Below, piece after piece: positions 16,783 through 25,700 of a DNA stretch of 64,000 bases. The stretch comes from Pedobacter jejuensis (GTDB lineage Bacteria > Bacteroidota > Bacteroidia > Sphingobacteriales > Sphingobacteriaceae). The notes beneath the pieces are model-generated. The model ran no database searches, was not told the origin of the DNA, and saw only the letters and a program-made list of their open reading frames with translations. A program made the position numbers and the translations under genes. Numbering within the stretch: position 1 is the stretch's first letter; each line of letters begins with the position of its first letter. Where the stretch lies: contig NZ_RBEE01000002.1 of the NCBI RefSeq assembly GCF_003725795.1, forward strand, positions 287,886-351,885, in the 5' to 3' direction.

Positions 16783-19005
16783 ATGAAATTTAAGATTATA
16801 CTATCAGGCTTGTTCATCATCCTGTTTTCAAGCAATATCTATTCACAGGCATTCGTTACCGCTTCTAATGATTTAATTGCAAGGGTTTTACCAAAACAAA
16901 GCAGTTACTTTTCTACGGAAAGCATTTCATCAGAAAATGGAAAGGATGTTTTTGAAATTGAAAGCAAGGGCAACAAAATCGTATTAAGAGGCAGTAGTGG
17001 CGTAGCGCTTGCATCTGCATTTTACTACTATTTAACCGAATATGTGCATTGTCAAATCACTTGGAACGGTACAAATTTAAAAACACCTGAAAAATTACCA
17101 TTGGTAAAAACTAAGGTTAGAAAAAATACACCATACGAATACCGCTATTATTTAAATTATTGCACTTTTAATTATAGCATGAGTTGGTGGGATTGGCCAA
17201 GATGGGAAAAGGAAATTGATTGGATGGCGTTACATGGCATTAATATGCCGCTAGCCATCACAGGTGAAGAATATACCTGGTATCTGCTGTACAAAGAAAT
17301 GGGCTTTACAGATAACGATTTGAAAGACTTCTTTACTGGTCCGGCTTATTTCTCTTGGTTTTGGATGGGCAATATTGACGGTTGGGGTGGTCCGCTCCCA
17401 TTGAGTTGGATGAAGAGCCATTTCGAATTGCAAAAGAAAATACTGGCCAGACAACGTTCTTTAGGCATGAAACCTGTTCTTCCGGCTTTTACTGGTCATG
17501 TGCCTGCGGCATTTAAAAAGAAATTTCCAAATGCTAAGCTTAAAGCAACCAATTGGACAAACGGCTTTGCCGATACCTACATTCTTGATTCTGAAGACCC
17601 GATGTTTGCTTCAATAGGAAAAAAATTCCTTCAAAAACAAACCGAGTTATTAGGTACGGACCATTTGTATTCTGCAGATACTTTTAACGAAAATGAACCG
17701 CCATCGGCCGAACCAGAATTTTTGAGCAAATTAAGTGCGAGAATTTACGGTGGCATGTCGGCCGCCGACCCAAAAGCAATTTGGGTAATGCAGGGATGGC
17801 TTTTTTACAGCGATAGAAAGTTTTGGAAAGAACCACAAACAGAGGCACTTTTGAAAGCAGTACCCAATGATAAAATGATTTTGCTCGACCTTGCAACCGA
17901 AATTGAACCTGTTTGGAAACGTACAGAAGGATTTTATGGCAAACCGTGGATTTGGAATATGCTTCACAATTTTGGTGGAAACACTAATTTATTCGGCAGA
18001 ATGGATGTTGTTGCCACCGCACCATCCGAAGCCTTAAACAATCCACAAAGCGGCAAAATGAAAGGTATTGGCTTAACCATGGAAGGCATTGAGCAAAATC
18101 CGGTTTTATACGAACTAATGATGGCTAATGTTTGGCAATCGAAACCGATAAATCTGGATACTTGGCTGCCTCAATTTGTGTTGAACCGATACGGAAATAA
18201 CAATGCAAATGCAGTAAAAGCATGGGATATTCTTCGAAAAACGGTTTACACCGTGCCTGCTGATAAATACATTAGAGATGGTGCTGAATCGATAATACAG
18301 GCTCGCCCAACGTTAGATTCGCTGAGCCGTTGGGCAAAAACAACTTTAAATTATAATGAATACGACCTTTTACCTGCTTGGGACGAATTGCTTAAAGCTG
18401 CTCCCTATTGTAAAAACAGCGAGGGTTATCAATATGATGTTGTTGATAGAACCAGACAAGTAATGGCAAATTTTGCCTTGCCCATTCAGCGAAAAATTGT
18501 GTTGGCTTATCAAAAAAAGGATTTGATTACGTTTAAAAAAGAGTGTGATAATTTTATCCAACTTATTAATGATATGGATAAATTGCTCGCAACCAGAAAA
18601 GACTTTATGTTAGGTCCGTGGGTTGCCGATGCAAGAGCCTGGGGTACAAATACTGAAGAAAAAGCACGATACGAAATGAATGCGAAAGATTTGGTAACGC
18701 TTTGGGGCGATGCTAAAAGTCCGCTGAATGAATATACATGCAGGCAATGGAGTGGATTAATGACAGACTTTTACAAACCCAGATGGCAGCTTTTCTTTTC
18801 TCGTATGGAAGATGACTTAATCAATAAAAAAGGATTAAATATTGAGAAATTTAATGATGATATCAGCGCTTGGGAATGGAAATGGGTAAATCAAAGAAAA
18901 GATTATCCAACAAAAACAGTTGGCAATCCTGTTGATATTGCAAAGCAAATGCATCAAAAATATCGTGGCTTAATTGAAAAATACGCTGCGATAACCAAAA
19001 ATTAA
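16783..19005 (+). CDS. Alpha-N-acetylglucosaminidase, GH89 (NAGLU family)
   Basis: GH89 enzymes release terminal alpha-linked GlcNAc. The 740-residue protein has a signal peptide (MKFKIILSGLFIILFSSNIYSQ), a small N-terminal alpha/beta domain, then the catalytic barrel with YYLNYCTFNYSMSWWDWPRWEKEIDWMALHGINMPLA, GPLPLSWM and PAFTGHVP. Two glutamates stand where the family's acid/base and nucleophile lie: E303 in DTFNENEPP and E434 in GLTMEGIEQNP. Their 131-residue spacing is close to the 130 of human NAGLU (E316, E446, from memory). It probably works in the periplasm together with the acetyltransferase-like protein encoded 1 bp upstream. Confidence 0.95.
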   Translation: MKFKIILSGLFIILFSSNIYSQAFVTASNDLIARVLPKQSSYFSTESISSENGKDVFEIESKGNKIVLRGSSGVALASAFYYYLTEYVHCQITWNGTNLKTPEKLPLVKTKVRKNTPYEYRYYLNYCTFNYSMSWWDWPRWEKEIDWMALHGINMPLAITGEEYTWYLLYKEMGFTDNDLKDFFTGPAYFSWFWMGNIDGWGGPLPLSWMKSHFELQKKILARQRSLGMKPVLPAFTGHVPAAFKKKFPNAKLKATNWTNGFADTYILDSEDPMFASIGKKFLQKQTELLGTDHLYSADTFNENEPPSAEPEFLSKLSARIYGGMSAADPKAIWVMQGWLFYSDRKFWKEPQTEALLKAVPNDKMILLDLATEIEPVWKRTEGFYGKPWIWNMLHNFGGNTNLFGRMDVVATAPSEALNNPQSGKMKGIGLTMEGIEQNPVLYELMMANVWQSKPINLDTWLPQFVLNRYGNNNANAVKAWDILRKTVYTVPADKYIRDGAESIIQARPTLDSLSRWAKTTLNYNEYDLLPAWDELLKAAPYCKNSEGYQYDVVDRTRQVMANFALPIQRKIVLAYQKKDLITFKKECDNFIQLINDMDKLLATRKDFMLGPWVADARAWGTNTEEKARYEMNAKDLVTLWGDAKSPLNEYTCRQWSGLMTDFYKPRWQLFFSRMEDDLINKKGLNIEKFNDDISAWEWKWVNQRKDYPTKTVGNPVDIAKQMHQKYRGLIEKYAAITKN

Positions 19006-19014
19006 GAAAGAATT

Positions 19015-20532
19015 ATGAAAAACCTTATTTATATAATTACCCTATTTGCATCTATTTCCAATGCATTGGCGCAAAATAAAACCTTCAATATTATTGATTT
19101 TGGTGCAAAGCCGGGATTAAATTTCATCAATACCAAGAATATTCAAAATGCGATAGATGCTGCATCAAAAAATGGCGGCAAAGTATTTATCCCGGATGGG
19201 CAATTTGTTACCGGACCGATAGAAATAAAATCTGGAGTGGAGCTGTATTTAGCAACTAATGCAGAATTGCTCGGAAGCGTTAACCGATTAGATTATGGTA
19301 AGAAGAATGCAGAGGCGTTAATTTATGCGAAGAAACAGCATTCAATTGCTATAAGTGGCAAAGGAATTATTAATGGAAGAGGTCGCGAAGTAGTTAAAAA
19401 CCTACTTACCTTATTACACCAAGGCGTTTTAGAAGATGAAACCTGGAAAGTAAAAAGACCTTCAGAAAGCAACCGACCTAGGTTAATTGCTTTTACCGAC
19501 TGCGAGGATGTTTCCGTAAGAAGTGTGAAATTAAAAAATAGTGCAGGTTGGGTTCAGGACTTTGTGAGGTGTAATAATGTTAACATAGACAGCATAACGG
19601 TAGAAAGTACGGAATATTGGAATAATGACGGAATTGATATTGTAAACAGTAAAAACGTTCGTATAACGAATTGCAATGTTGATGCAGCAGATGATGGAAT
19701 TTGCTTAAAATCTGAAGGCATGCTTGGTATTTGTGAGAATGTCTATGTAGAAAATTGCATCATCCGATCGAGCGCTAGTGGATTTAAATTAGGAACAGGT
19801 TCTTACGGAGGTTTTCGAAATATTAAAGTTAGAAACATCACCGTTTACAACACTTACCGTTCGGCCATTGCACTAGAAGCTGTTGATGGCGGTTTTATTG
19901 AAGACGTTGATATTGAAGGCGTTGTAGCCAAATACACAGGTAATGCAATTTTCATCCGCTTAGGGCATAGAAATAAAACCGATAAATTTAGTACGATAAA
20001 AAACATTCGGATTGCCAATGTTAAAGCAGATATTCCAAACACAAAGCCTGATGCAGGCTACCCAATTGAAGGACCACTACCAAAAGTTCCACCTCATAAT
20101 TTACTTCCAGCATCAATTGTTGGCATCCCAGGGCATTTCATAGAAAACGTATTGCTCCAAAATATCGAAATTACGTATGGCGGCGGTACTTCAGAAAAAA
20201 CAGCAAACATTCCAATTAATGAGTTGGATAAAGTGGCTGAAAATGAAGCCGGATATCCAGAATTTAGCATGTTTGGAGAATTACCTGCATGGGGATTTTA
20301 TGTTCGCCACGCAAAAGGTATCACCTTTAAAAATGTAAAATTAAATTATATTGAGAGCGATTTTAGGCCGGCTGTAATATTTGATGATGTAAATGGAATT
20401 GACGTGGATGGACTAAAAATCGATAAATCTGAACATCCCAATGTAATGGTATTAAAAAATACTGGCGGTGTTTCCATTAAAAACACGAAATTCCCTTCAA
20501 ATAAAAAAGAATCGATAAAGGAACTTCCTTAA
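19015..20532 (+). CDS. Secreted GH28-family glycoside hydrolase, second copy
   Basis: This 505-residue protein has a signal peptide (MKNLIYIITLFASISNALAQ) and a GH28 beta-helix (FNIIDFGAKPG ... NIQNAIDAASKNGGKVFIPDG). Three acidic active-site positions are present: D205 in WNNDGIDI and D226/D227 in DAADDGICLK. The polygalacturonase Gly-His-Gly site reads SSASGFKLGTGS and the Arg-Ile-Lys site reads RSAIALEAVDGG, so both are lost. It is clearly diverged from the first GH28 protein (4143-5558) and has an extra C-terminal region. It most likely cleaves an alpha-linked uronic acid that is not in plain homogalacturonan. It shares the operon with GH89 and GH92. Confidence 0.88.
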   Translation: MKNLIYIITLFASISNALAQNKTFNIIDFGAKPGLNFINTKNIQNAIDAASKNGGKVFIPDGQFVTGPIEIKSGVELYLATNAELLGSVNRLDYGKKNAEALIYAKKQHSIAISGKGIINGRGREVVKNLLTLLHQGVLEDETWKVKRPSESNRPRLIAFTDCEDVSVRSVKLKNSAGWVQDFVRCNNVNIDSITVESTEYWNNDGIDIVNSKNVRITNCNVDAADDGICLKSEGMLGICENVYVENCIIRSSASGFKLGTGSYGGFRNIKVRNITVYNTYRSAIALEAVDGGFIEDVDIEGVVAKYTGNAIFIRLGHRNKTDKFSTIKNIRIANVKADIPNTKPDAGYPIEGPLPKVPPHNLLPASIVGIPGHFIENVLLQNIEITYGGGTSEKTANIPINELDKVAENEAGYPEFSMFGELPAWGFYVRHAKGITFKNVKLNYIESDFRPAVIFDDVNGIDVDGLKIDKSEHPNVMVLKNTGGVSIKNTKFPSNKKESIKELP

Positions 20533-20576
20533 ACAAAATTAGTGTGCTGAAAATCAATAAAATTTATCAAATTAAA

Positions 20577-22859
20577 ATGAATGTAATAGCTAGAAAATAT
20601 AAGGCAAAATCGGTTGGTATTAAGATCATTGGCATAATTTTGCTTACCTGTTTACAATCTGTTTCAGTTTTCGCTCAGCAATCAGCTTTAATAAAATATG
20701 TTCAGCCATTTTCTGGCACATCAGCCAGTACGACAATGGCCAGCCAGCACATCGAAGATAAAACGGAACGCTTGGCCAACACCATCCCGGCTGTGGCACC
20801 ACCTTTTAGCATGACACAATGGACGCCCCAAACCCAACTAACAGAAACAAAATGTTTAGCGCCTTACTATTACAGTAATAAAAAAATATATGGCTTTAGG
20901 GCAAGCCATTGGATAAGTGGCTCTTGTACACAAGATTATGGTAGCTTCACCATTATGCCAATTTCAGGCAAACTGAAAACCAACACAACAGATTATGCCG
21001 AGAATTACAATCACGACAACGAAGTTTCTACACCATCGTATTATAAACTAAACTTAAACCGCTATAAATTACAGGTAGAATTAACTGCGTCGCTTAGGTG
21101 TGGTGTGATGAGGGTTACTGCCATAAAAACAGATAGTGTTTATGTTTTGATTAGTCCCAACAGCGATAAAGATAAAGGATACATCCATATTGATGAAGCG
21201 AAAGGTGAAATCTCGGGCTACAATCCTGTTCATAGGATTTATCAAGGTTGGGGAGAGGCCGCAGGTTTTAGCGGTTATTTCTTTATAAAAATTAAAAAAG
21301 CAATTAAAACAAGTGGCGTTTACAGTGATGGAAATACTGCTAAAAACCACACCATCAGCAACAAGAAAAACCTTGGTGCTTATGCAGGCTTCATGATGGA
21401 AAAAGGCGAGCAATTGATTATATATTCTGGCACTTCTTTTACCAGCATTGATGCCGCAAAACGTAACCTCGAAAGTGAAATAAAAAATGAAACTTTCGAT
21501 TCAGTGTTGAGTAAAACAAATGCAACCTGGGAAAAATCATTATCGCAAATAAAAATTACCGACCCGAATGAGAAGAAGAAAAAGATTTTCTATACTGCGC
21601 TTTATCATGCACAACAACACCCAAGGTTATTTAACGATGTAGATGGCACCTATCCACAATACGCCGGAAATTATCAAACACAGAAAATAAGCAAAGGCAA
21701 CTACTATGATGATTTCTCGATGTGGGATATTTATCGTGCACAACTTCCACTGGTAGAATTATTACAACCCGAACTGGCAAATTCTTTTGCAAATTCGCTG
21801 GTTTTAAAAGGTAAACAAGGCGGTTGGTTTCCGATTTTTCCATGTTGGAACAGTTATACAGCCGCAATGATCGGCGACCATGCAACGGCTTTTCTTGCAT
21901 CTGCTTATAATAAGGGAATTAGAGATTATGATGTAAAAGAAGCCTACCGATTGATGAGGCAAAATGCATTTGAGATGCCCGATTCGGTTGATTATTTGAA
22001 TGGAAAAGGTCGCCGAGGAATAAATAGTTATTTGAAATATGGCTATATACCAATGGAAGATAGCATTCCAAACGCATTTCATAAAAAAGAGCAGGTAAGT
22101 AGAACGTTAGAATATGCTTATGATGACTACGCACTAGCCACTATTGCAAAGGATTTAGGAAAAACTGAAGATTTCAAAAAATTATCACAAAGGGCTTTAA
22201 ATTACAAGAATGTTTTCGACCCTAAGGTGGGAATGGTTAGAGGTAGATTTGAAAATGGAAACTGGTACAGCCCTTTTTACCCAGATCATCGTGAGCCTTA
22301 TATAACAGAAGGAACACCAAGGCAATATACTTTTTACGTGCCACATGATGTGCCCGGATTAATTAAATTAATGGGTGGAAGTAAAAACCTTGAAAACGAA
22401 TTAGACTCTTTATTTATCAAGAAAGAATACTGGCATGGCAATGAACCTGGTCATCAAATTCCTTTTCTTTATAATTTCACAACTTCTCCATGGAAAACAC
22501 AATTGCAAGTAAACCGCATTTTAAACGAAGAATATGATGAAGGCGCAGGTGGTTTAAGTGGAAATGATGACGCCGGCCAAATGTCGGCATGGTATGTATT
22601 TGCAGCATTAGGCTTCTATCCTGTCGATCCGGTTTCTGGGAATTACCAATTAACAAGTCCGTCTTTTCAGCAAACTCAAATATCGTTTAGTAACGGAAAG
22701 AAACTAAATATAAAAACTTCGAAAAGTTCCAAAAACGCAATTTACATTTCAAAAATATTATTAAACGGAAAAAGTTATGGTGCAAATTACATCAAACATG
22801 ATGATTTAATAAAAGGTGGCGATGTAGTTTTCTATTTAATAGATAAGCCAAAAAAATAG
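20577..22859 (+). CDS. GH92 family calcium-dependent exo-alpha-mannosidase
   Basis: GH92 enzymes remove terminal alpha-mannose from N-glycans, mannans and mannose-containing glycolipids. The ATG at 20577 gives 760 residues and a signal peptide ending about SVSVFAQQ; an upstream GTG at 20544 would only lengthen the n-region. Family features include VQPFSGT near the mature start, the (alpha/alpha)6 barrel segments FYTALYHAQQHPRLFNDVDGTY, YDDFSMWDIYRAQLPL and GGWFPIFPCWNSYTAAMIGDH, and the late motif GNDDAGQMSAWYVFAALGFYPVDPVSG. It is the last gene of the run that starts at 14565. I cannot tell the linkage preference. Confidence 0.95.
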   Translation: MNVIARKYKAKSVGIKIIGIILLTCLQSVSVFAQQSALIKYVQPFSGTSASTTMASQHIEDKTERLANTIPAVAPPFSMTQWTPQTQLTETKCLAPYYYSNKKIYGFRASHWISGSCTQDYGSFTIMPISGKLKTNTTDYAENYNHDNEVSTPSYYKLNLNRYKLQVELTASLRCGVMRVTAIKTDSVYVLISPNSDKDKGYIHIDEAKGEISGYNPVHRIYQGWGEAAGFSGYFFIKIKKAIKTSGVYSDGNTAKNHTISNKKNLGAYAGFMMEKGEQLIIYSGTSFTSIDAAKRNLESEIKNETFDSVLSKTNATWEKSLSQIKITDPNEKKKKIFYTALYHAQQHPRLFNDVDGTYPQYAGNYQTQKISKGNYYDDFSMWDIYRAQLPLVELLQPELANSFANSLVLKGKQGGWFPIFPCWNSYTAAMIGDHATAFLASAYNKGIRDYDVKEAYRLMRQNAFEMPDSVDYLNGKGRRGINSYLKYGYIPMEDSIPNAFHKKEQVSRTLEYAYDDYALATIAKDLGKTEDFKKLSQRALNYKNVFDPKVGMVRGRFENGNWYSPFYPDHREPYITEGTPRQYTFYVPHDVPGLIKLMGGSKNLENELDSLFIKKEYWHGNEPGHQIPFLYNFTTSPWKTQLQVNRILNEEYDEGAGGLSGNDDAGQMSAWYVFAALGFYPVDPVSGNYQLTSPSFQQTQISFSNGKKLNIKTSKSSKNAIYISKILLNGKSYGANYIKHDDLIKGGDVVFYLIDKPKK

Positions 22860-22948
22860 CTTAAAAACGAGATTAAGTGATAATATCTGTTAAGTAATTG
22901 TGATTAAATAAGAAGTTGCAACAGCATTAAATGGTTAGATTAGATTAA

Positions 22949-23146
22949 TTATTTAGTTTCTTTCTGCTTGACAACCAACACAATACCTTTTCCATCAAAC
23001 AATTGAAAATAATATTCGACCGATGTTTCAGTTTTATAAACATTTATTTGCTCAATAATACCTTTTGAGCCACTTTTGTGCTCAATAAAATCACCAATTT
23101 GAAGTGAATTTAATTTAATTGTCGTTACATCATTATTAAGTACCAT
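22949..23146 (-). CDS. Small hypothetical protein with an SH3-barrel/CarD-like look
   Basis: The 65-residue product starts at an ATG and is transcribed divergently from the receiver gene at 23278. Its middle, LQIGDFIEHKSGSKGIIEQINV ... YYFQLFDGKGIVLVV, has the beta-strand rhythm and G-D-x-(I/V)-x-H...G pattern of small SH3-like barrels such as CarD/TRCF RNA-polymerase-interaction or Tudor domains. The family assignment is tentative. Balanced composition and lack of overlap with another gene argue that it is real. Confidence 0.55.
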   Translation of the reverse strand: MVLNNDVTTIKLNSLQIGDFIEHKSGSKGIIEQINVYKTETSVEYYFQLFDGKGIVLVVKQKETK

Positions 23147-23277
23147 AGCATGAAAGCTTAAATAGAGGAATGATTATAATAAAACGAGTATATATACGGA
23201 TTTTGAGCGAAAACAGATTTTAAATACTTAATTTTAAGTATTTTACAACAAATCTTCATCTTAATTGTTAAAGAATC

Positions 23278-23658
23278 ATGAACAAAAAAATACTGGTCAT
23301 TGATGATGACATTCTTACCTTAGAAGTTATAAATTCAATGTTAGATAATGAAGGCTATAACGTTAAAAGCGTTCATTTAACTGAAATGATATTCCCATCG
23401 ATAGCAGAATTTAATCCCGATTTAATTATTATGGATATTAAACTGAACAAAGCTGATGGAAGAATTCTGTGCAATCAAATTAAAGAATCAGAAAATACTA
23501 AACACATTCCGATAATCTTATTAACTGGCTTAGAATACGACGTAATTGGAGAAATTATCTGTAATGCCGATGCAATAATGGGCAAACCGTATAAGTTAGA
23601 TAATATGCTTTTAACAATTAAAAACCTATTAGATTCTAAAATTGAATCTTTTAGCTAA
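23278..23658 (+). CDS. Single-domain response regulator (receiver only)
   Basis: The 126-residue protein is a stand-alone receiver domain: acidic pocket D9-D10-D11 (LVIDDD), phospho-accepting D53 (IIMDIKL), T83 (LLTG) and K103 (MGKPY). It has no output domain and no histidine kinase next to it, so it probably relays phosphate or acts by protein contact. The ATG at 23278 follows an AT-rich leader. Confidence 0.93.
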   Translation: MNKKILVIDDDILTLEVINSMLDNEGYNVKSVHLTEMIFPSIAEFNPDLIIMDIKLNKADGRILCNQIKESENTKHIPIILLTGLEYDVIGEIICNADAIMGKPYKLDNMLLTIKNLLDSKIESFS

Positions 23659-23676
23659 TATTTGAATGTTACTGAT

Positions 23677-24534
23677 TTAATATACCTCATCAATTTGTTT
23701 GGTGAGGTAATTAAAAGCTTTAGGAATTTCTACTTCTGCATTACCAATATTTCCTTCTATAAAAATATAACCGCTATAATTAGCTTTCTTTAATGCGCTC
23801 AAATAAGGTTTAAAATCATCGCCCATAACACCTGGCAATGTTCTTTTTTCTTTTTCGGCTATTTCGCAAAAAGCCAATAATTTCCCGGCAGCAACAATTT
23901 CATTTGGCAATTCGCCTTCACGCATCATGTGGAAAATATCTGCATTCAATCTGAAATTAGGGTCGTTAACTCGTTTTACAATAGATGCAGCTGATTTTAA
24001 GGAAGTAATAAAATTTGTTTCTGTGGTTTCCAGGTTTTCGAGCACAATGGTAACATTGTATTTTTTTGCTATAGCACCTAGCTTTTTAGCTAAATTGACA
24101 AAGCTAGTTTCTGCCTTTTGTAAATCGTAACCTTCGGGAATATTTCTGGAACCACCGCTACCCAATACAATAATTTTTACTCCAGCTTGCCCTGCCCTAT
24201 TAAGAACTGAATCAGCATAAGCTAAAACTTTTTTCTCATCCACATCTGGTCCGGCGATTTTTAGTGTGCCAGGAAAAAACAGGTTACACATCATTACCTT
24301 ACATTTTGCCGCTTTTATCAGAGATAAATTTTGTTCGAATTGCTCACCGGTTAATGATGGAGCCAGCATCTTTCTAACAGATTCACCAAGCATTCTAAAA
24401 CCAGATGCGTAAACCAGGCTATCTCTATCTAAACCAGCTGAGATGCCCAATTGTGGTTTTTGCATATTTTTTAAGGTGAAGCTGTAAACGAGCAATAATG
24501 TAAACGCAATTATTAATAAGTTTTTGAATCTCAT
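23677..24534 (-). CDS. Exported xylose-isomerase-like TIM-barrel protein (sugar isomerase/epimerase family)
   Basis: The start at 24534 gives 285 residues with an N-terminal signal or anchor (MRFKNLLIIAFTLLLVYSF). The rest fits the AP-endonuclease-2/xylose-isomerase-like TIM barrel: AAKCKVMMCNLFFPG, AGVKIIVLGSGG, YNVTIVLENLETTE, NFRLNADIFHMMREGE and GYIFIEGN supply the metal-binding acidic and histidine residues. Most relatives are cytoplasmic isomerases; exported forms are common in Bacteroidota and usually sit near glycan or oxidoreductase genes. The substrate is unknown. It is the only gene here between the receiver gene and the DUF808 gene. Confidence 0.82.
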   Translation of the reverse strand: MRFKNLLIIAFTLLLVYSFTLKNMQKPQLGISAGLDRDSLVYASGFRMLGESVRKMLAPSLTGEQFEQNLSLIKAAKCKVMMCNLFFPGTLKIAGPDVDEKKVLAYADSVLNRAGQAGVKIIVLGSGGSRNIPEGYDLQKAETSFVNLAKKLGAIAKKYNVTIVLENLETTETNFITSLKSAASIVKRVNDPNFRLNADIFHMMREGELPNEIVAAGKLLAFCEIAEKEKRTLPGVMGDDFKPYLSALKKANYSGYIFIEGNIGNAEVEIPKAFNYLTKQIDEVY

Positions 24535-24697
24535 AATCTGATTGGGGTAATTGAATTGCAAAAATGTTAATCGGTTAGATGATTTATGCTAAAACCCTCA
24601 GGGAATTAGCAAATTGAAGATAACCATTTGATTTGCAAAAACTATAAATTATGCAGACATATCAATAATCTTACGGTTCAGCACCGCAAGGCATCAA

Positions 24698-25564
24698 TTA
24701 TTTTTTAAATAAAGAAATAACTTTTTTAACTAATGTAATAATTCCTAGGGCAACCAAACCCGCTAATAAACCAACAACAAATTCTTTTATTATTGAAGCT
24801 ACGTTTGGATACAGATCATGAATGTAGGCTACGTTGTGCACGAAAATACCGCCTGCAACCAATATTAAAGCTATTGTACCTCCTATACTTAAAATCCTGA
24901 TTATCACAGGTAAAGATTTTACCAATAAATTTCCAAGAGAACCAAAAAAACCTTTATCGCCCGAACGCTTTATTAGGTTTTGTCCGGCATCATCCATTCT
25001 AACAATAAGTGCAACAATGCCATAAACACCAATGGTTGCCAATAATGCAACAACCGAAACGGTTAAAATTTGTAAGGTCAAACTTTTATCTAGAACGGTT
25101 CCTAGAGCAATAATTACAATTTCTACCGACAGTATAAAATCGGTAGTGACGGCAGATTTGATTTTAGCTTTTTCGTTTTCAGCATCATTTTCCACAATAA
25201 CTTTCTCTGCTGTTTTAGGAACTACAGAACGATGAAAAAAGTATTCTACAATTTTTTCTACACCTTCAAAGGCCAAATAAAATCCACCTAAAATTAAAAT
25301 ATAGGTAATGGCAACGGGAAAAAAAGAATTTAACAGTAAGGCAACTGGAACAATAATCAATTTGTTTATAAGTGAACCTTTTGTGATAGCCCATAAAACT
25401 GGTAACTCTCGTGATGATAGAAAACCTGTAGCTTTTTCTGCATTTACGGCTAAATCATCGCCCAAAATTCCTGCGGTTTTTCGTGTAGCAATTTTGGCCG
25501 TTACGGCCACATCATCCATTAAAGCTGCGATATCATCTAAAATTGCAAAAAAACCTGATGCCAT
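24698..25564 (-). CDS. DUF808 family inner-membrane protein (YedI-like)
   Basis: The 288-residue protein starts with the DUF808 signature MASGFFAILDDIAALMDDVAV ... TRKTAGILGDDLAVNAEKA, followed by RELPVLWAITKGSLINKLIIVP and several hydrophobic helices, including GGFYLAFEGVEKI. Members are widespread inner-membrane proteins of unknown function. The gene stands alone, with a repeat field beyond its 5' end. Confidence 0.93.
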   Translation of the reverse strand: MASGFFAILDDIAALMDDVAVTAKIATRKTAGILGDDLAVNAEKATGFLSSRELPVLWAITKGSLINKLIIVPVALLLNSFFPVAITYILILGGFYLAFEGVEKIVEYFFHRSVVPKTAEKVIVENDAENEKAKIKSAVTTDFILSVEIVIIALGTVLDKSLTLQILTVSVVALLATIGVYGIVALIVRMDDAGQNLIKRSGDKGFFGSLGNLLVKSLPVIIRILSIGGTIALILVAGGIFVHNVAYIHDLYPNVASIIKEFVVGLLAGLVALGIITLVKKVISLFKK

Positions 25565-25700
25565 ATTTATTATTAAGGTTGTAAAATAGAATTCAAATTT
25601 AAAACGAAATATTTAAATCAGTTCAAATCTCATCAAAAAACCAGCAATACACAAAATAGTTTTAAATGGAATAAATAAATGTAGCGTTTACTATTATTTA

